DNA of 64,000 bases from Rufibacter hautae (GTDB taxonomy: Bacteria; Bacteroidota; Bacteroidia; Cytophagales; Hymenobacteraceae), in assembly GCF_008271695.1 (NCBI RefSeq), contig NZ_VKKY01000002.1:1364001-1428000 (forward strand). Reading direction: 5' to 3'. Within the stretch, counting starts at the first letter, position 1. Each line of letters opens with the position of its first letter. The notes beneath the pieces were generated by a model. The model was not told the origin of the DNA, did no database searches, and saw only the letters and a list, made by a program, of their open reading frames with translations. The position numbers and the translations under genes are program-made. Shown piece after piece: positions 27,099 through 36,400 of the stretch.

Positions 27099-27268
27099 GC
27101 CGCCTTCTTCTCCTTCCATTTCTGCACGTCCCTTCTGACCACGTGCCGGATGTATTCCGTCTGGTTATAGCCCAAATCCTTGCACATCTCCAGGAACTCA
27201 TTCTTAACCGGCTCAGGCAAATTAGTAACAGGTATATAAGTCTCCTTTTTAGCCAGTTTTTCTGGCAT
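27095..27268 (-). CDS. Small ribbon-helix-helix-like phage protein
   Basis: A 57-residue basic protein. The text YIPVTNLPEPVKNEFLEM followed by LGYNQTEYIRHVVRRDV looks like the strand-helix-helix pattern of ribbon-helix-helix DNA-binding proteins. The start is the ATG of MPEKLAKKE (27268); an upstream TTG extension is rejected as hydrophobic non-family sequence. It is coupled by ATGA overlap to the next small gene. It may act as a regulator of the adjacent head genes, which lie divergently. Confidence 0.5.
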   Translation of the reverse strand: MPEKLAKKETYIPVTNLPEPVKNEFLEMCKDLGYNQTEYIRHVVRRDVQKWKEKKAA

Positions 27269-27373
27269 AAACACCTGTATATGTATTGTATATAGAAATA
27301 TAACTAAACCATAGCTTTCATACAACTAAAGTGCCAATTTTGTGCTACTTCTTCATGAAGAAAGTACACAAAC

Positions 27374-27967
27374 TTGGCGAAAGATCTACACATCAAAATT
27401 GATTCCCATATCGGCCTCCTGGATGAAGGGTAGGGATGGTGGCCGGGTTTTATGGCCTATGAACTGGAGTGGCACCTGATGGATCTGCCGAACCCTGAAC
27501 GGGTAATAGTGCACATAGGGAGCCCCGGCGGTGACGTTGCCGAGGGAATTAAGATTTTTAACAGACTCCTGGACCTGCGCAAAGCCGGTTCCATCATTGA
27601 GGTGATCAACGAAGGGGAGTGCTATAGCATCGCCACTTTCATCGCCATGGCCGCGAGCCCGGGGATGCTGAAAGCCCTCGAGGCTTCTACCTGGTGCGCC
27701 CATAAGCCATAAATGCCAGCCACGGGCGGTACAGCCGATGACCTGCGCAAGGACGCCGCCACCCATGATTCTTTTGAAAGCATCCTGGTAGGCGCCTATC
27801 TATCCAGAACAGGCAAGCCAAAGGAGGAGATTGAGGGGCAACTTAAAATGGACCAAATCATCTCCTCTTCTGAGGCACTGGCCCAAGGTTGGGTTGATTC
27901 CATTATCCTCAACGCAGACTTAGCCTCCGCACCTGCGGCAGGGCAAGGGCAGCCGCCAAGCCACTAG
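27374..27967 (+). pseudogene. ClpP-like (S14) prohead protease with TAG and TAA
   Basis: The frame contains VIVHIGSPGGDVAEGIKIF, the nucleophile context GECYSIATFIAMAA and the histidine context STWCAHKP of ClpP-type phage proteases, and a helical C-terminal extension. TAG at 27431-27433 (DEG-stop-GWWPGF) and TAA at 27710-27712 (AHKP-stop-MPATGG) break it; CAG and CAA fit. The true N-terminus is unclear, because an in-frame stop lies at 27356 and an ATG at 27355 is in another frame. It would mature the capsid before packaging. It precedes the scaffold-like and capsid genes. Confidence 0.75.
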
Positions 27968-28011
27968 CCTTCTACCGGCCTGAAACCAAGCATAATCAAC
28001 CTGAAAATACA

Positions 28012-28545
28012 ATGACTGAAGAGCAACAATCCAGCCTTGCTGATAAGATCGTGAACGGCCTTAAAGGCTTGTTTTGGAATGGGGCCAAGAACACCGTGGA
28101 AGAAACCACTGTAGTGGCAGCCTCGACCACCCTGGCAGATGAAAGCACCATCTACTATGACGGTGAATTGGCGGTTTGCACCGCGGTCTTCACTTACGAA
28201 GTCTTGGAAACCCCGGTAGCCGATGGCACCCACGAGCTGTCTGACGGCCGCACCATAACGGTAGCTGAAGGCGCTGTGACTAAGATCGCCGATGCCTCAG
28301 AAGGCGGTGAAGATACCGCTGCTGCCTTGGCTGCCAAAGACCAGGAGATTGCTGACCTGAAAAGCCAGCTGGAGGCGGCCAACGCCACAGCCGCTAAGGT
28401 GCCCACCTTGGAGAGCCGGATTGCTGCCCTTGAGAAGAAAGTACCAGGCGGTGGGCAGAAGCAGACCACGCCTCCCCAGAACTTCTCCGGTGACAAGCCG
28501 GAACCCGAAAATTTGTCCAAAGAGAAAAACGCCTATAAGCCCTAG
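28012..28545 (+). CDS. Scaffold-like phage protein
   Basis: This intact 177-residue acidic protein has a short beta segment (ADGTHELSDGRTITVAEG), a coiled coil (AALAAKDQEIADLKSQLEAA, VPTLESRIAALEKK) and a Pro/Lys-rich tail. Between protease and capsid, this composition is typical of scaffold or head-assembly proteins. It ends 12 bases before the capsid start. Confidence 0.6.
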   Translation: MTEEQQSSLADKIVNGLKGLFWNGAKNTVEETTVVAASTTLADESTIYYDGELAVCTAVFTYEVLETPVADGTHELSDGRTITVAEGAVTKIADASEGGEDTAAALAAKDQEIADLKSQLEAANATAAKVPTLESRIAALEKKVPGGGQKQTTPPQNFSGDKPEPENLSKEKNAYKP

Positions 28546-28557
28546 CAAATAAGTAAC

Positions 28558-29212
28558 ATGGCAACAACTATTGACTTAAACGTTACCTACAACGGTAAAG
28601 AGCCTGAATCAATCGGTCAGGCCATCATCAAAGAGGTTCTGAACTCACCGGAACTGACTTCCTTGGGCTTTACCGTTCTGACGGACAAGAAGACCAAGGA
28701 GAAGATGTACATGCTCTCAATGGTTGAGGATGTTACCCGCAAGCGTACCGGCTGCGGTACTCCTGACGAGGGCGGCGTGCACATGTGCGAGAAGTTCATG
28801 GACCTTACCAATCTGGAGATTTTTCAGCACTATTGCGCCGAAGACTTCGCCGGTACAATCGCTGAGCTTGCCCGTAAAGTTGGCGCCGATGTGAGCGACC
28901 TCACCGACACCGACATTGAGGCTATCCTGAAAGCTTTAGGAGGCCCTTTTTGTAAACGTGACAAAGTGACCATTGCCACTTTGGGCGATACCGCCAACGC
29001 AAGCGCAAAAATCAACCAATTGGATGGTTTCTGGAAGCAAGTACTTGCCGGAGTTGCATTGCCTGACAGTGACCAGGATAACATCCTTCGCCCGGTGACT
29101 GTGCCAGCTGGTGATTTGGCCGTGGATTATGCAATGAATGTGTTCCTGCCCGGCCTTTACTATGGCCAGTCTGATTTCCAGGAGCAGGTTGACGATAATC
29201 AGAAGCAGTTCA
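28558..29212 (+). pseudogene. Major capsid candidate, N-terminal part (severed by inversion)
   Basis: About 217 residues start MATTIDLNVTYNGKEPES, with VLTDKKTKEKMYMLSMVEDV, three Cys/His-containing segments (GCGTPDEGGVHMCEKF, FQHYCAEDF) and VPAGDLAVDYAMNVFLPGLYY. At DDNQKQ the frame runs into unrelated inverted sequence and stops at 29217. Joining codon CAG at 29206-29208 to the minus-strand fragment at 20879 continues in frame as SLTKNKALESS. Position after protease and scaffold-like genes supports a capsid role. Confidence 0.75.
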
Positions 29213-29956
29213 ACTGACGGCTTCCATCTACAACAACTTTAGTTTTGGCGCTCACCCAGTCTATCCCTTCCTGCGTCCTGGTAAGGAATGCAACAAGGCC
29301 GGCCAAGGCAGTGATGACAATGCCCAGCACGTTGGCCTTCATCACCAAGTTCAGCGCTTTCCAGCCGGTCACGTTACCTGCCAAGGAAGCCTTGGTGAAG
29401 TTCATGGTAGCGGTGAAGGTCTCCTGCGCGCGCCTGTGGCTACTTGGGTCACCGTAGCTAATAAGCCGTTGCCATCCACCTCCTGTAGAATGCTGCCGGC
29501 ATAGTTCCCCACGTTGCGGCGGTTGTCACCTACGGCGCTTTCATTCTCCTTCAAGGCATCAGACAATTCCCGTATCTGTTTTTGCAGCACGCCGCCGATC
29601 TCAGCATTCTCCCGCTCCTCTTTGCTCAGGGCATTGTACTGCTGGGTAAGGCTCAAGAGCTGCGCACGCATCTGGTTATTGGAGCCTACCGCCTCTTTGG
29701 TCTGCTTGGTGTGCATGGCCAGTATCTTGGTCTCTGCCCCAAGCTCCGTGGTCAGGGCAGTAGTGGCACGCTTGTTCTCGGCGGTCTGTTTCCCGTACTC
29801 CTCGGCTGACAATTCACCAGCTTTGTACTGCTTATCCAATGCCGCCTTGGCTTCTTTGGCCTTAATCAGGTCAGTGGTGAGTTCCGCAATCCTTTTCTCC
29901 GATGCGCCGGCGTCTATCTTCAATTCGAAGATGGCTGTTTCTTTCATGTCTGCCAT
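29213..29956 (-). pseudogene. Tail tape-measure protein, N-terminal part (frameshift, severed by inversion)
   Basis: Starts MADMKETAIFELKIDAGASE with long coiled coils (KAKEAKAALDKQYKAGELS, YNALSKEERENAEIGG). After VTQVATGA an extra GC dinucleotide in a GCGCGC run (about 29420-29430) shifts frame. The restored frame reads QETFTATMNFTKASLAGNV, then the hydrophobic ANVLGIVITALAGLVAFL and WVSAKTKVVVDG, where the inversion cuts it. The continuation is at 20880 (+). This is the classic start of a tape-measure protein in Bacteroidota phages. Confidence 0.8.
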
Positions 29957-29961
29957 AGCTG

Positions 29962-30120
29962 TTATTCAAAGAACCCACCCCAAATCAAAAGGGCAAGAGT
30001 GATTATAAATGATTATACTGAAGGCCATGCATTGTGCATGCATTCTTTGGGTTTCCCATGTTGCCCAAGGCTAATACCTAAGGAGATAAGCCCAAGGGCC
30101 AATAGAATGATTTGTGGCAT
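29962..30120 (-). pseudogene. Small two-helix phage membrane protein with one TAA
   Basis: MPQIILLALGLISLGISLGQHG, a short charged loop, TAA (30013-30015), then SFIITLALLIWGGFFE. Read through, it is a 52-residue protein with two membrane segments, a form often seen next to tape-measure genes in Bacteroidota prophages. It sits between the upstream tail protein and the tape measure. Confidence 0.5.
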
Positions 30121-30121
30121 G

Positions 30122-32092
30122 TTAGTTCAGTTTTATCAGTTCAGCCTCGCAAGGCACAGCCTCGGAGGTGTAGTCGGTTACTTTATTCAGGTAATAGTAG
30201 TCTTTGAACTGCTCAATCCAGATGGGCACGGTGCTGTCCAGTTCTGCAAAGTCTTGGGCAGTCAACAGCACGTTCACGGTAAAGAGCTGCACCCGGGCAA
30301 GCACCCGCTGTGTTATCTCGTGGTACTTGGGCAGAAGCACGGCAAAGTGCAGGCCTGTGAAGTCCGCTACCCTGCGCGTTACCTGTTGAGTGATAATGCC
30401 TTGTTTGAGTGTAAAAGTCCGTGTGGTATCGGTGAGAAGGGCAATCCTTGGCTCTATGCCATTGATGTAATACTCTTCCTGTTCCTCCTTTACCCAGGTA
30501 TCTGGTTGGTCAGAAGACACCTGCCGGTAAAATGTGTAGATGGCACTACCACTGGGCACGGTAGGGTCATCGCTGGCATCCTCTACCAGAACGGTTTCCA
30601 TGTCCCCAATCTCAGGAATCTGCTCCCGAGCCACCATATTGGGCACTGTCATGGTGTAGGGTGTCTCCAGAATGGGGTTGTTTCTGTAAAACTGGCCTAT
30701 TTTAAGCAGGTCATTGAGCATTTCAGAGGCGGCAAAGGGCAGCTCCATCGCTTTTCGTTCCTGCTCCAGGTGCTCATTGGAGGCAATCTGCACCCCGTCA
30801 CCTAGTCCGGCGGGCACGGTTTCGTCCTTTGCCCAGGTGTAAAGGTTTTTGATGGCTATTTCAGGTAGCATATAGGCCAGTTTCGGGCGGGTGGAGTAGT
30901 CAATCTTCCCGCTCCAATCCTTTGCCTGAGGCATATTCCCAAGCACATCAGCCAACGGCTTCACATGGATGGCGCCTTAGTAAGGCTCATACACCAAAGA
31001 CCAGCCGAACATCTTTCAAAGGGCTAATACAAAGTCCTTCTGCTTCAGGTCAGGCAGGTTCAAGGCAAGGTCCCACTCGGTGCCGTAGTAGACTTCCTCC
31101 TCATAGGACACGGTGAAGTCGAAAGAGGAATAGGCATAGGTGGTATCTGAGGAAGAAGGCAGGTGCGTTTCCACGGTTAGCCCGCTCAGGTCCGTGCCCA
31201 TCTCAATCGGGATGGTAGCCGTGAAGGAATGGGCGCCCAACGTGTTGAAGGTGGTCTTCTACTGGGAGAAAGGCACCGGCACGCCGTTGCGGAATAAACC
31301 AAAGAAGCCGTCCACCGGGCCTTCCATGCTGTTCAGCACCACGTCCATGGTCAGCTTCAGCACACCATGGGTAGGCACGGGCACTTCCTTCTCGGTGTAG
31401 GTCTCGCCCTTGCGCACGGTGGAGGTGACCGGGTAGGTAGCGGTATGGGCCTCAATCCAACCTTGGTTGTGCACCGGCTTCTCGTTGCAGAAAGGCAGCA
31501 CCAGGCGCTCAAGGTCATCATGGGCTTTCATAACCACACCCACACCCGCTTCCAGGAAGATCCGCACCCAGATGGCTATGGCGAAAATAGACGGGTACAG
31601 GAAAGACGGGGGCACCTTGGAAAGGTCCAGCGGCTTGCCCCGGTCAATCAGGTCATAGATGTACATCCCATCCAACCCACCGGTGGCAACATGGGCGAAG
31701 TTCCACATGTGGTTGTGCTGGCTCAGGTCCAGCTCCTGCAGTGTCTTGTCTCCCAAAAGCTCAAAGAACGGCACCGCGCCGGCGAACACCTGCACCTGGT
31801 AAGCGCCTTCCTCAAAGCCCTGCACCTCGGCAATGGAGTTGGGAAACTGCTCAATGCCGTGCTGCCTGATCACCGTGTCCAGTTTCACATAAGGCTTGTC
31901 TGAGAGGCTGGTTGGATCTTCAGGGTTCTCCAGCACCCGGGCGTTGTTTTTCGTGTAAGGCAGGCTGAAGGAGTTGGTGTACGGGCTGTCAACGCTTCCC
32001 TGTGAGGAAAGCAAGTTCTGCTGGAAGGTACGGGCAATGATGGTATCCGGCCCCAGGTCCATGCGCTGGCCTTCAATGTAAAGCTCTATCAT
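30122..32092 (-). pseudogene. Large tail/baseplate-like protein with TAG, TGA and TAA
   Basis: A single 656-residue frame without any frameshift, starting MIELYIEGQRMDLGPDT and broken by TAG 31259-31261 (PVPFSQ-stop-KTTFNTLG), TGA 31016-31018 (FVLAL-stop-KMFGWSL) and TAA 30977-30979 (YEPY-stop-GAIHVKP). All three fit C-to-T changes in CAG, CGA and CAA. The protein is beta-rich with no membrane segment. Position between tail-tube-like genes and the tape measure suggests a tail or baseplate component; no family is recognised by eye. Confidence 0.65.
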
Positions 32093-32514
32093 CGTACCAG
32101 CGCATTAGGTTTGGGCAGAAGGATTTCCAGCGTCACCAAGCGCTTCTTCTCGCTTTCGTTGATGATGGTGAAGGAACCTGCTACCACTTCCACATCAGTA
32201 AAGGAACCGTCCGGATTCCACATCTGCACCTGCGGGCTCTGGTAGAGTTGGCGTTTGGCCTCAACCTGGTCAACGATCAGGCCACCGCACCGCACGGTCC
32301 AGAACTCGCGGGCTGTCTTGCCGGTGCTGCGCTCTTTGCGGCCGTCATGGCTTACCACCGTGGCAATGCTCTCAGTATCCAGGCGGGTGCTCTTCTTGCC
32401 GCCGAAGTACCAGCCATCAATGCCGCCGAGTTGGTTCTTCCAGTGTAGGAAAACGCCTTTCTCCGGACAGACCGGGTACAGGGCAACGGTTAGGGTTTGT
32501 GATACTTTTTCCAT
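32089..32514 (-). CDS. Phage tail-associated protein
   Basis: An intact 141-residue protein starting MEKVSQTLTVALYPVCPEKG. The aromatic beta-rich text (WYFGGKKSTRLDTESIA, VEAKRQLYQSPQVQMWNPDG) ends LEILLPKPNALVR. The start at 32514 has a GGAG 12 bases upstream. The stop overlaps the next start (ATGA). Probably a structural tail protein. Confidence 0.6.
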   Translation of the reverse strand: MEKVSQTLTVALYPVCPEKGVFLHWKNQLGGIDGWYFGGKKSTRLDTESIATVVSHDGRKERSTGKTAREFWTVRCGGLIVDQVEAKRQLYQSPQVQMWNPDGSFTDVEVVAGSFTIINESEKKRLVTLEILLPKPNALVR

Positions 32515-32548
32515 TACTTTAATTTCTCCTTCAATTATTTGCAATCAC

Positions 32549-32770
32549 ATGGTCTTCCAAGCACTTAGGGAAAGATTGAGGTACGGAAAGACGTACCAAT
32601 CTTTAGAAGAGTCAGAGAAGGAAGCTATCCGCCTTTTCATTGACTCTGGGATGTCTAAACAGGAGGCCTACCACTCCCTGAGACATATTCTCTCATCCAC
32701 TAGCTCTAAAACAGAGCGATTCAAACCACTTATTTTGGAAACTATTGAAGGCTTTATGAACCTGAGGTAA
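32549..32770 (+). CDS. Small plus-strand hypothetical protein
   Basis: A 73-residue, mostly helical frame (MVFQALRERLRYGKTYQSL, AIRLFIDSGMSKQEAYHSL) between two minus-strand genes. It overlaps the end of the baseplate-like gene by 17 bp. The codon pattern and helical amphipathicity look coding, and the intervening space is otherwise empty. Might be an accessory gene. Confidence 0.35.
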   Translation: MVFQALRERLRYGKTYQSLEESEKEAIRLFIDSGMSKQEAYHSLRHILSSTSSKTERFKPLILETIEGFMNLR

Positions 32771-34043
32771 CAATTACTCTTTTAAAGCTGAAGTCAAACG
32801 TGTTGTCAAATATCTTGATACCCTCCGCCACAGGGCATGAGCCGTGGTAGCTGCGGTCAGTATCCACAATGGAGAGCTCCACCTTCCAGGCGCAATCCAG
32901 CGGGAAAGCATCCATGCGCAGGCGGGCCATCTTCCCGGCCATGGCATCAGGGATAGGCGTGCTCAGGATCTCCAGCTCAGAACCGCAGGCGTCGATGTAG
33001 CGGCGCTCAAAGAACATGGGCTTGCCGGCCATGGAGGCATCAATGAGCATGCTCACCTCAAAGGGCAGACCGCTGAAGCAAACCGGGTTCTTGTAAGGTG
33101 TGGTGAAGGCGGGCAGGGTATCGCTTTCCCGTAGCACGTAAGGCTCTAGGCTTCCGGAGTACTTATCCAAGGCACTTTCCACCGCCAAACGGACAGGGCT
33201 GGCAAGCGTCACCTCAGCGGATTCAAGGCCGTTGTAGTGCTCCTTGTACTTGAGGTAGAAAGGCTCCACCGCTCCGGCTTGCTCGGCTACCTGTGAGACT
33301 GCCGTAGTGATCTCCGTGCCAACTAAAGGGCGCAGGTAGGAAGACACCTCCAGCGTTGCCTTGCCGTTGCGCACGCGGGCCTGCATGGTGCCGATGACGC
33401 TATAGTCCAGCCGGTGGATGGTAGCCCTGATGAAGTGGTTCTTCTTGGGTGTGCCGTTCAGAAGCGGGTCTACCGTGATGCTGTACTCAATTGGGTTGGG
33501 CAGCACGCCGCCTACAGCATGGTATTGCGCCGGCGGGATAACACAGGAGCCATCATCCACCGTGGCCAGTGGATTGTAGTTGGAGGCCAATGGGTTGGTA
33601 CAGCCAGACACTACAGGTGCCACGTAGCCGCATTCAGTAGCGTTGGCCTTCACCAGTGCGCCTTGCCTTTCCCCTCCGGTGCCGTTGGCTACAACCTGGT
33701 ACTGATTTACCCCATAGCATTGATTGCGGATGAAAGTCCCATCAGCCGAATAGGTTGGGCCTGATCCTCCTGAAGTGTAGCCACAGTCAACCGAGTTCTC
33801 CTCAGGCAGGTAGCGGAACCGGGTAGAGCTGAACTTCACCACGTCCTTGGTGTAACTACCGGGCGTAGCGTCGCAGATGGAATAGACCACCTGCCCTTCC
33901 ACCGGGGGTGGCGAGACCACCTGTGAGCTGTAGGGCTCATTCAAGGTAGACACCGTTTTGGTGTCAGGTTCAAAGTACACGGTGACCACATCACTGAGCG
34001 GGTCACTTGGGTTCTGCTGGTAGCTGTAGATGAGCTGCTCCAT
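32754..34043 (-). CDS. Phage baseplate/tail protein with Cys-rich inserts
   Basis: An intact 429-residue protein. After MEQLIYSYQQNPSDPLSD come a segment resembling DUF5977 (SADGTFIRNQCYGVNQYQVV) and a CTNPLASNYNPLATVDDGSC motif, a calcium-loop-like unit common in Bacteroidota surface and phage proteins. A long beta-rich C-terminal region then follows. It is the longest uninterrupted gene of the prophage. Adjacent to the tail genes, it probably belongs to the baseplate or host-contact apparatus. Confidence 0.65.
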   Translation of the reverse strand: MEQLIYSYQQNPSDPLSDVVTVYFEPDTKTVSTLNEPYSSQVVSPPPVEGQVVYSICDATPGSYTKDVVKFSSTRFRYLPEENSVDCGYTSGGSGPTYSADGTFIRNQCYGVNQYQVVANGTGGERQGALVKANATECGYVAPVVSGCTNPLASNYNPLATVDDGSCVIPPAQYHAVGGVLPNPIEYSITVDPLLNGTPKKNHFIRATIHRLDYSVIGTMQARVRNGKATLEVSSYLRPLVGTEITTAVSQVAEQAGAVEPFYLKYKEHYNGLESAEVTLASPVRLAVESALDKYSGSLEPYVLRESDTLPAFTTPYKNPVCFSGLPFEVSMLIDASMAGKPMFFERRYIDACGSELEILSTPIPDAMAGKMARLRMDAFPLDCAWKVELSIVDTDRSYHGSCPVAEGIKIFDNTFDFSFKRVIVTSGS

Positions 34044-34547
34044 TATTGAATCGCTTCTAAAAGTCTGCTGCTGATGGTGGTCCCTATCTCAAAGAACAGC
34101 ATCTGTTCCATTTCCTGCACCGTGCCTTCGTTGATCACATCGCTTAGGACACCGCTTTGGGTTTGCGTGCGGTAAAGCAAGGTTCCCTGTTGGTGGATCT
34201 TCCTTGAAAGGAAGAAGGCCAAGGTCTCCTGATCCATGGGTGAGCCGTCTGCCAATAACCCCTTGGGTTTGATTCCTTCCTCACGGATGAAAGCTAGGGC
34301 ATTCCTGCGCACGGCACCCTCACCGTCATTCACCGTGAGGCCGCGGCCGTAATCGTAGGTAAAGACCCACTCCCCGCCGCAGATCACCAGCCCTTACTTG
34401 GTCACCTCAAAGCGGATACTGGCGGCCATCTTCTGGCGCTCAGATAACGGGATGTAGTTCTTGGTGTTAGGTCAGGATGTTCTCCTGGATCATGGCCACC
34501 CACTTCTGCCCGTACTCCTGCAGCATTATGTGCGTCTGCATTAGCAT
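34043..34547 (-). pseudogene. Phage protein with frameshift and TAA
   Basis: From ATG 34547 the frame reads MLMQTHIMLQEYGQKWVAM, slips by one base near 34468 (ENILT then NTKNYIPLSERQ), and meets TAA at 34394-34396 (FEVTK-stop-GLVICGGEW). The remainder, ending SSRLLEAIQ, is intact. CAA fits the stop. It overlaps the stop of the upstream gene and the start of the downstream one, so it is a compact tail operon member of unknown role. Confidence 0.55.
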
Positions 34548-34969
34548 AGGGCAACCGGGGTGCTGATGGTGAAGGAAACGGTCATGCCGGTAAGCCGTGC
34601 CTGGCCATAGCCGTAGATGGGCTTTCTCGTGGCCAGGATGTCATCAAACAGGTCCTCTTCGCTCAGGGCAACCATGAACCTGTCAGATATTGAAACCATC
34701 CGGTCAATTATCGCCGCCTGCTGTGAGGCGTTGCTTTCACCGGTGTCCTGGTCCAGAAAGCCGATGGTGATCGGCACGCGGGTATTGCCGCGGCCGAAGT
34801 CTACCGAGTCCTGCAAGGGGTCTAGGTGAATCTGCGGCATGGGGCCGTTGTAGCCTTCCTGCGCATGCTGCGGGGTCTGCCCATAATGGAAAAGGCCAGT
34901 CCCTCCGTTTTCGGAAAGAATGGCCTCTGCGGTTTGCCGGATAAGGGATACGATGCCTGCGTAGTTCAT
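34541..34969 (-). CDS. Phage protein, unknown, upstream in the tail operon
   Basis: An intact 142-residue protein starting MNYAGIVSLIRQTAEAILSE. A central beta region contains DPLQDSVDFGRGNTRVPITI, and it ends SFTISTPVALC. The size and position resemble head-completion or tail-terminator proteins, which is inference from context. The start at 34969 is preferred over 35005, which lies in upstream non-coding sequence. Confidence 0.55.
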   Translation of the reverse strand: MNYAGIVSLIRQTAEAILSENGGTGLFHYGQTPQHAQEGYNGPMPQIHLDPLQDSVDFGRGNTRVPITIGFLDQDTGESNASQQAAIIDRMVSISDRFMVALSEEDLFDDILATRKPIYGYGQARLTGMTVSFTISTPVALC

Positions 34970-35181
34970 TTGCCTATGTTGTATAGACAAAAATACGTAG
35001 TTCACAAGCCTATATAAAGAATTGAAAAAGAATCAAGTATGCGTTTTTAATGAAGTAATTATTGAGTCATAAAATAAAATTTTTTTACAGTCCACCTTAC
35101 AAACCGCTCCTACCGAATAGATTACCTTGAAGCAAACCAATAACTTAGCGTTTCAAAATATCCTAAACCCTGATTCACATC

Positions 35182-35640
35182 ATGAAGAAGCTTCTTTCGA
35201 TCTTCTTGCTTATGTTCCTTCTTTTCTCTTGTTGCAGTAAAGCTGAAGATGAGGAAGATGCAGTAGTTCCTGAGGACCCAAAGACAAAGGCACATACCAT
35301 GTTGATGGGCAAGTGGATGATGACGAGCTTTAAGCACACAGAGCATGAAGCTAATTCCACAACACCCGATTGGCCTAATTCCTATGGGACTACTAATTTG
35401 GGGGCAGATTCTTTTTTTGAGTTTCCAAGGACTCAAGTGACGGAATCCCTTAGAAGCTCGGTGAATACCGATAACTATGCAATGATTGATGCTTCTAGCT
35501 TTACCAGATACCCAAATGCAGGTTATAGACCATATACAGTAACAATCCAAGAACTAAAGCCAGATCACCTGATAATATTTTCGAAGACTGATAGGCCATT
35601 TGGCGGAACCACAGTAGTGGAGTATGAATTCAAGAGGTAA
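35182..35640 (+). CDS. AT-rich lipoprotein, lipocalin-like (prophage cargo)
   Basis: A 152-residue lipoprotein with lipobox in LLMFLLFSCCSKAE. It is followed by HTMLMGKWMMTSFKHTE (the W-strand of lipocalin-like domains), a beta-rich middle and C-terminus VVEYEFKR. It is on the opposite strand to the surrounding tail genes, AT-rich and intact. It has its own intergenic spaces on both sides, the typical layout of a moron gene expressed from the lysogen. It is similar in type to the lipoprotein at 23318-23761. Confidence 0.7.
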   Translation: MKKLLSIFLLMFLLFSCCSKAEDEEDAVVPEDPKTKAHTMLMGKWMMTSFKHTEHEANSTTPDWPNSYGTTNLGADSFFEFPRTQVTESLRSSVNTDNYAMIDASSFTRYPNAGYRPYTVTIQELKPDHLIIFSKTDRPFGGTTVVEYEFKR

Positions 35641-35655
35641 GTTTTATAAACCTTA

Positions 35656-36400
35656 TTAGTTCGATTTATTTTTCTGTATCCCTTGTAAGTCTTTCTGGCA
35701 GTCGTTGGCAATGGCATCGTGCACCAGTTCCATATAGAACACATCGGCGGGCCTTTGCAGGAACTCCGCTTGACTTATTCCCTCTGCCCTGCACCGCTGC
35801 ACCATCGTACCAAAAAAGCCGAACTGGTTTAGCCTCTCAAATCCTGCCGCAAGCATATCGGGTTATGGTTCCCGGTAAATCATTGGGCCGTAGAAGGCTG
35901 CCTTCTCCAAAATCTGGCCCATGAAAAAACCGCTGGTCCTAGCACCTGGGAAACAGGCAAGTCCCGCACCTCCTCCACCACGTTCTCCGGAAAGTCCTGC
36001 ACGAAGGCAAGCTGCAAATTGTTGCGCTCGGGCATCAGGTAGATGGCGTACAGGTAAGGGATAGCGGCAAGCTCCCCATGCTCTGCCGTGTCCTGGATGG
36101 CTTTTTTGGCAAGCTCCATTTGGCCTATTGATTCAGCGCCCAGGTTCTTGGGGTAGTCAAGGCCTTCCTCTTCCAACGGCTCCTCTGCGATGAAGGAGAG
36201 CACGGCGGCTATGCACTCCACAGCGTTGCTGCTCAAGGCAAAGTACTGCTCCAGGGTAATGACGCACAGCAAGGCGAACTGCTCAGGCTGGGCTTCTTCT
36301 GCATGGCAAGGAACGTCCGCAGGCTCACCTCTCCCCATTGGGTGGGCACCTGCACCGTCAGTGATTCGCCCGAGGCGGCGTGTAGTTCTAGGTTCTTCAT
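35656..36400 (-). pseudogene. Phage protein after the large terminase, frameshifted with TAA
   Basis: ATG at 36400 overlaps the terminase stop. It starts MKNLELHAASGESLTVQV. A slip near 36320 leads into AQPEQFALLCVITLEQYF and a long helical region; a second slip near 35890 and TAA at 35863-35865 (IYREP-stop-PDMLAAGFE) follow before the end QGIQKNKSN. No known family. The position after the terminase is often occupied by portal-associated genes, but the sequence does not look like a portal. Confidence 0.55.

Larger units (their letters stand above)
20876..29213. other. Internal 8.3-kb inversion in the prophage
   Basis: At both ends a gene is cut, and the missing half is at the other end in opposite orientation: capsid (20879-20559 with 28558-29212) and tape measure (29956-29213 with 20880-22714). 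Inverting this segment restores both gene orders at once. An imperfect inverted repeat (GCAGTCACTGAC on the minus strand at 20880-20869 and GCAGTTCAACTGAC on the plus strand at 29205-29218) lies at the breakpoints. Confidence 0.85.

Noticed and set aside
27355-27402. ATG at 27355 as start of the ClpP-like protease
   Set aside because: It leads to a short frame that stops at once; the protease text is in another frame. Either a frameshift occurred or the true start is lost.
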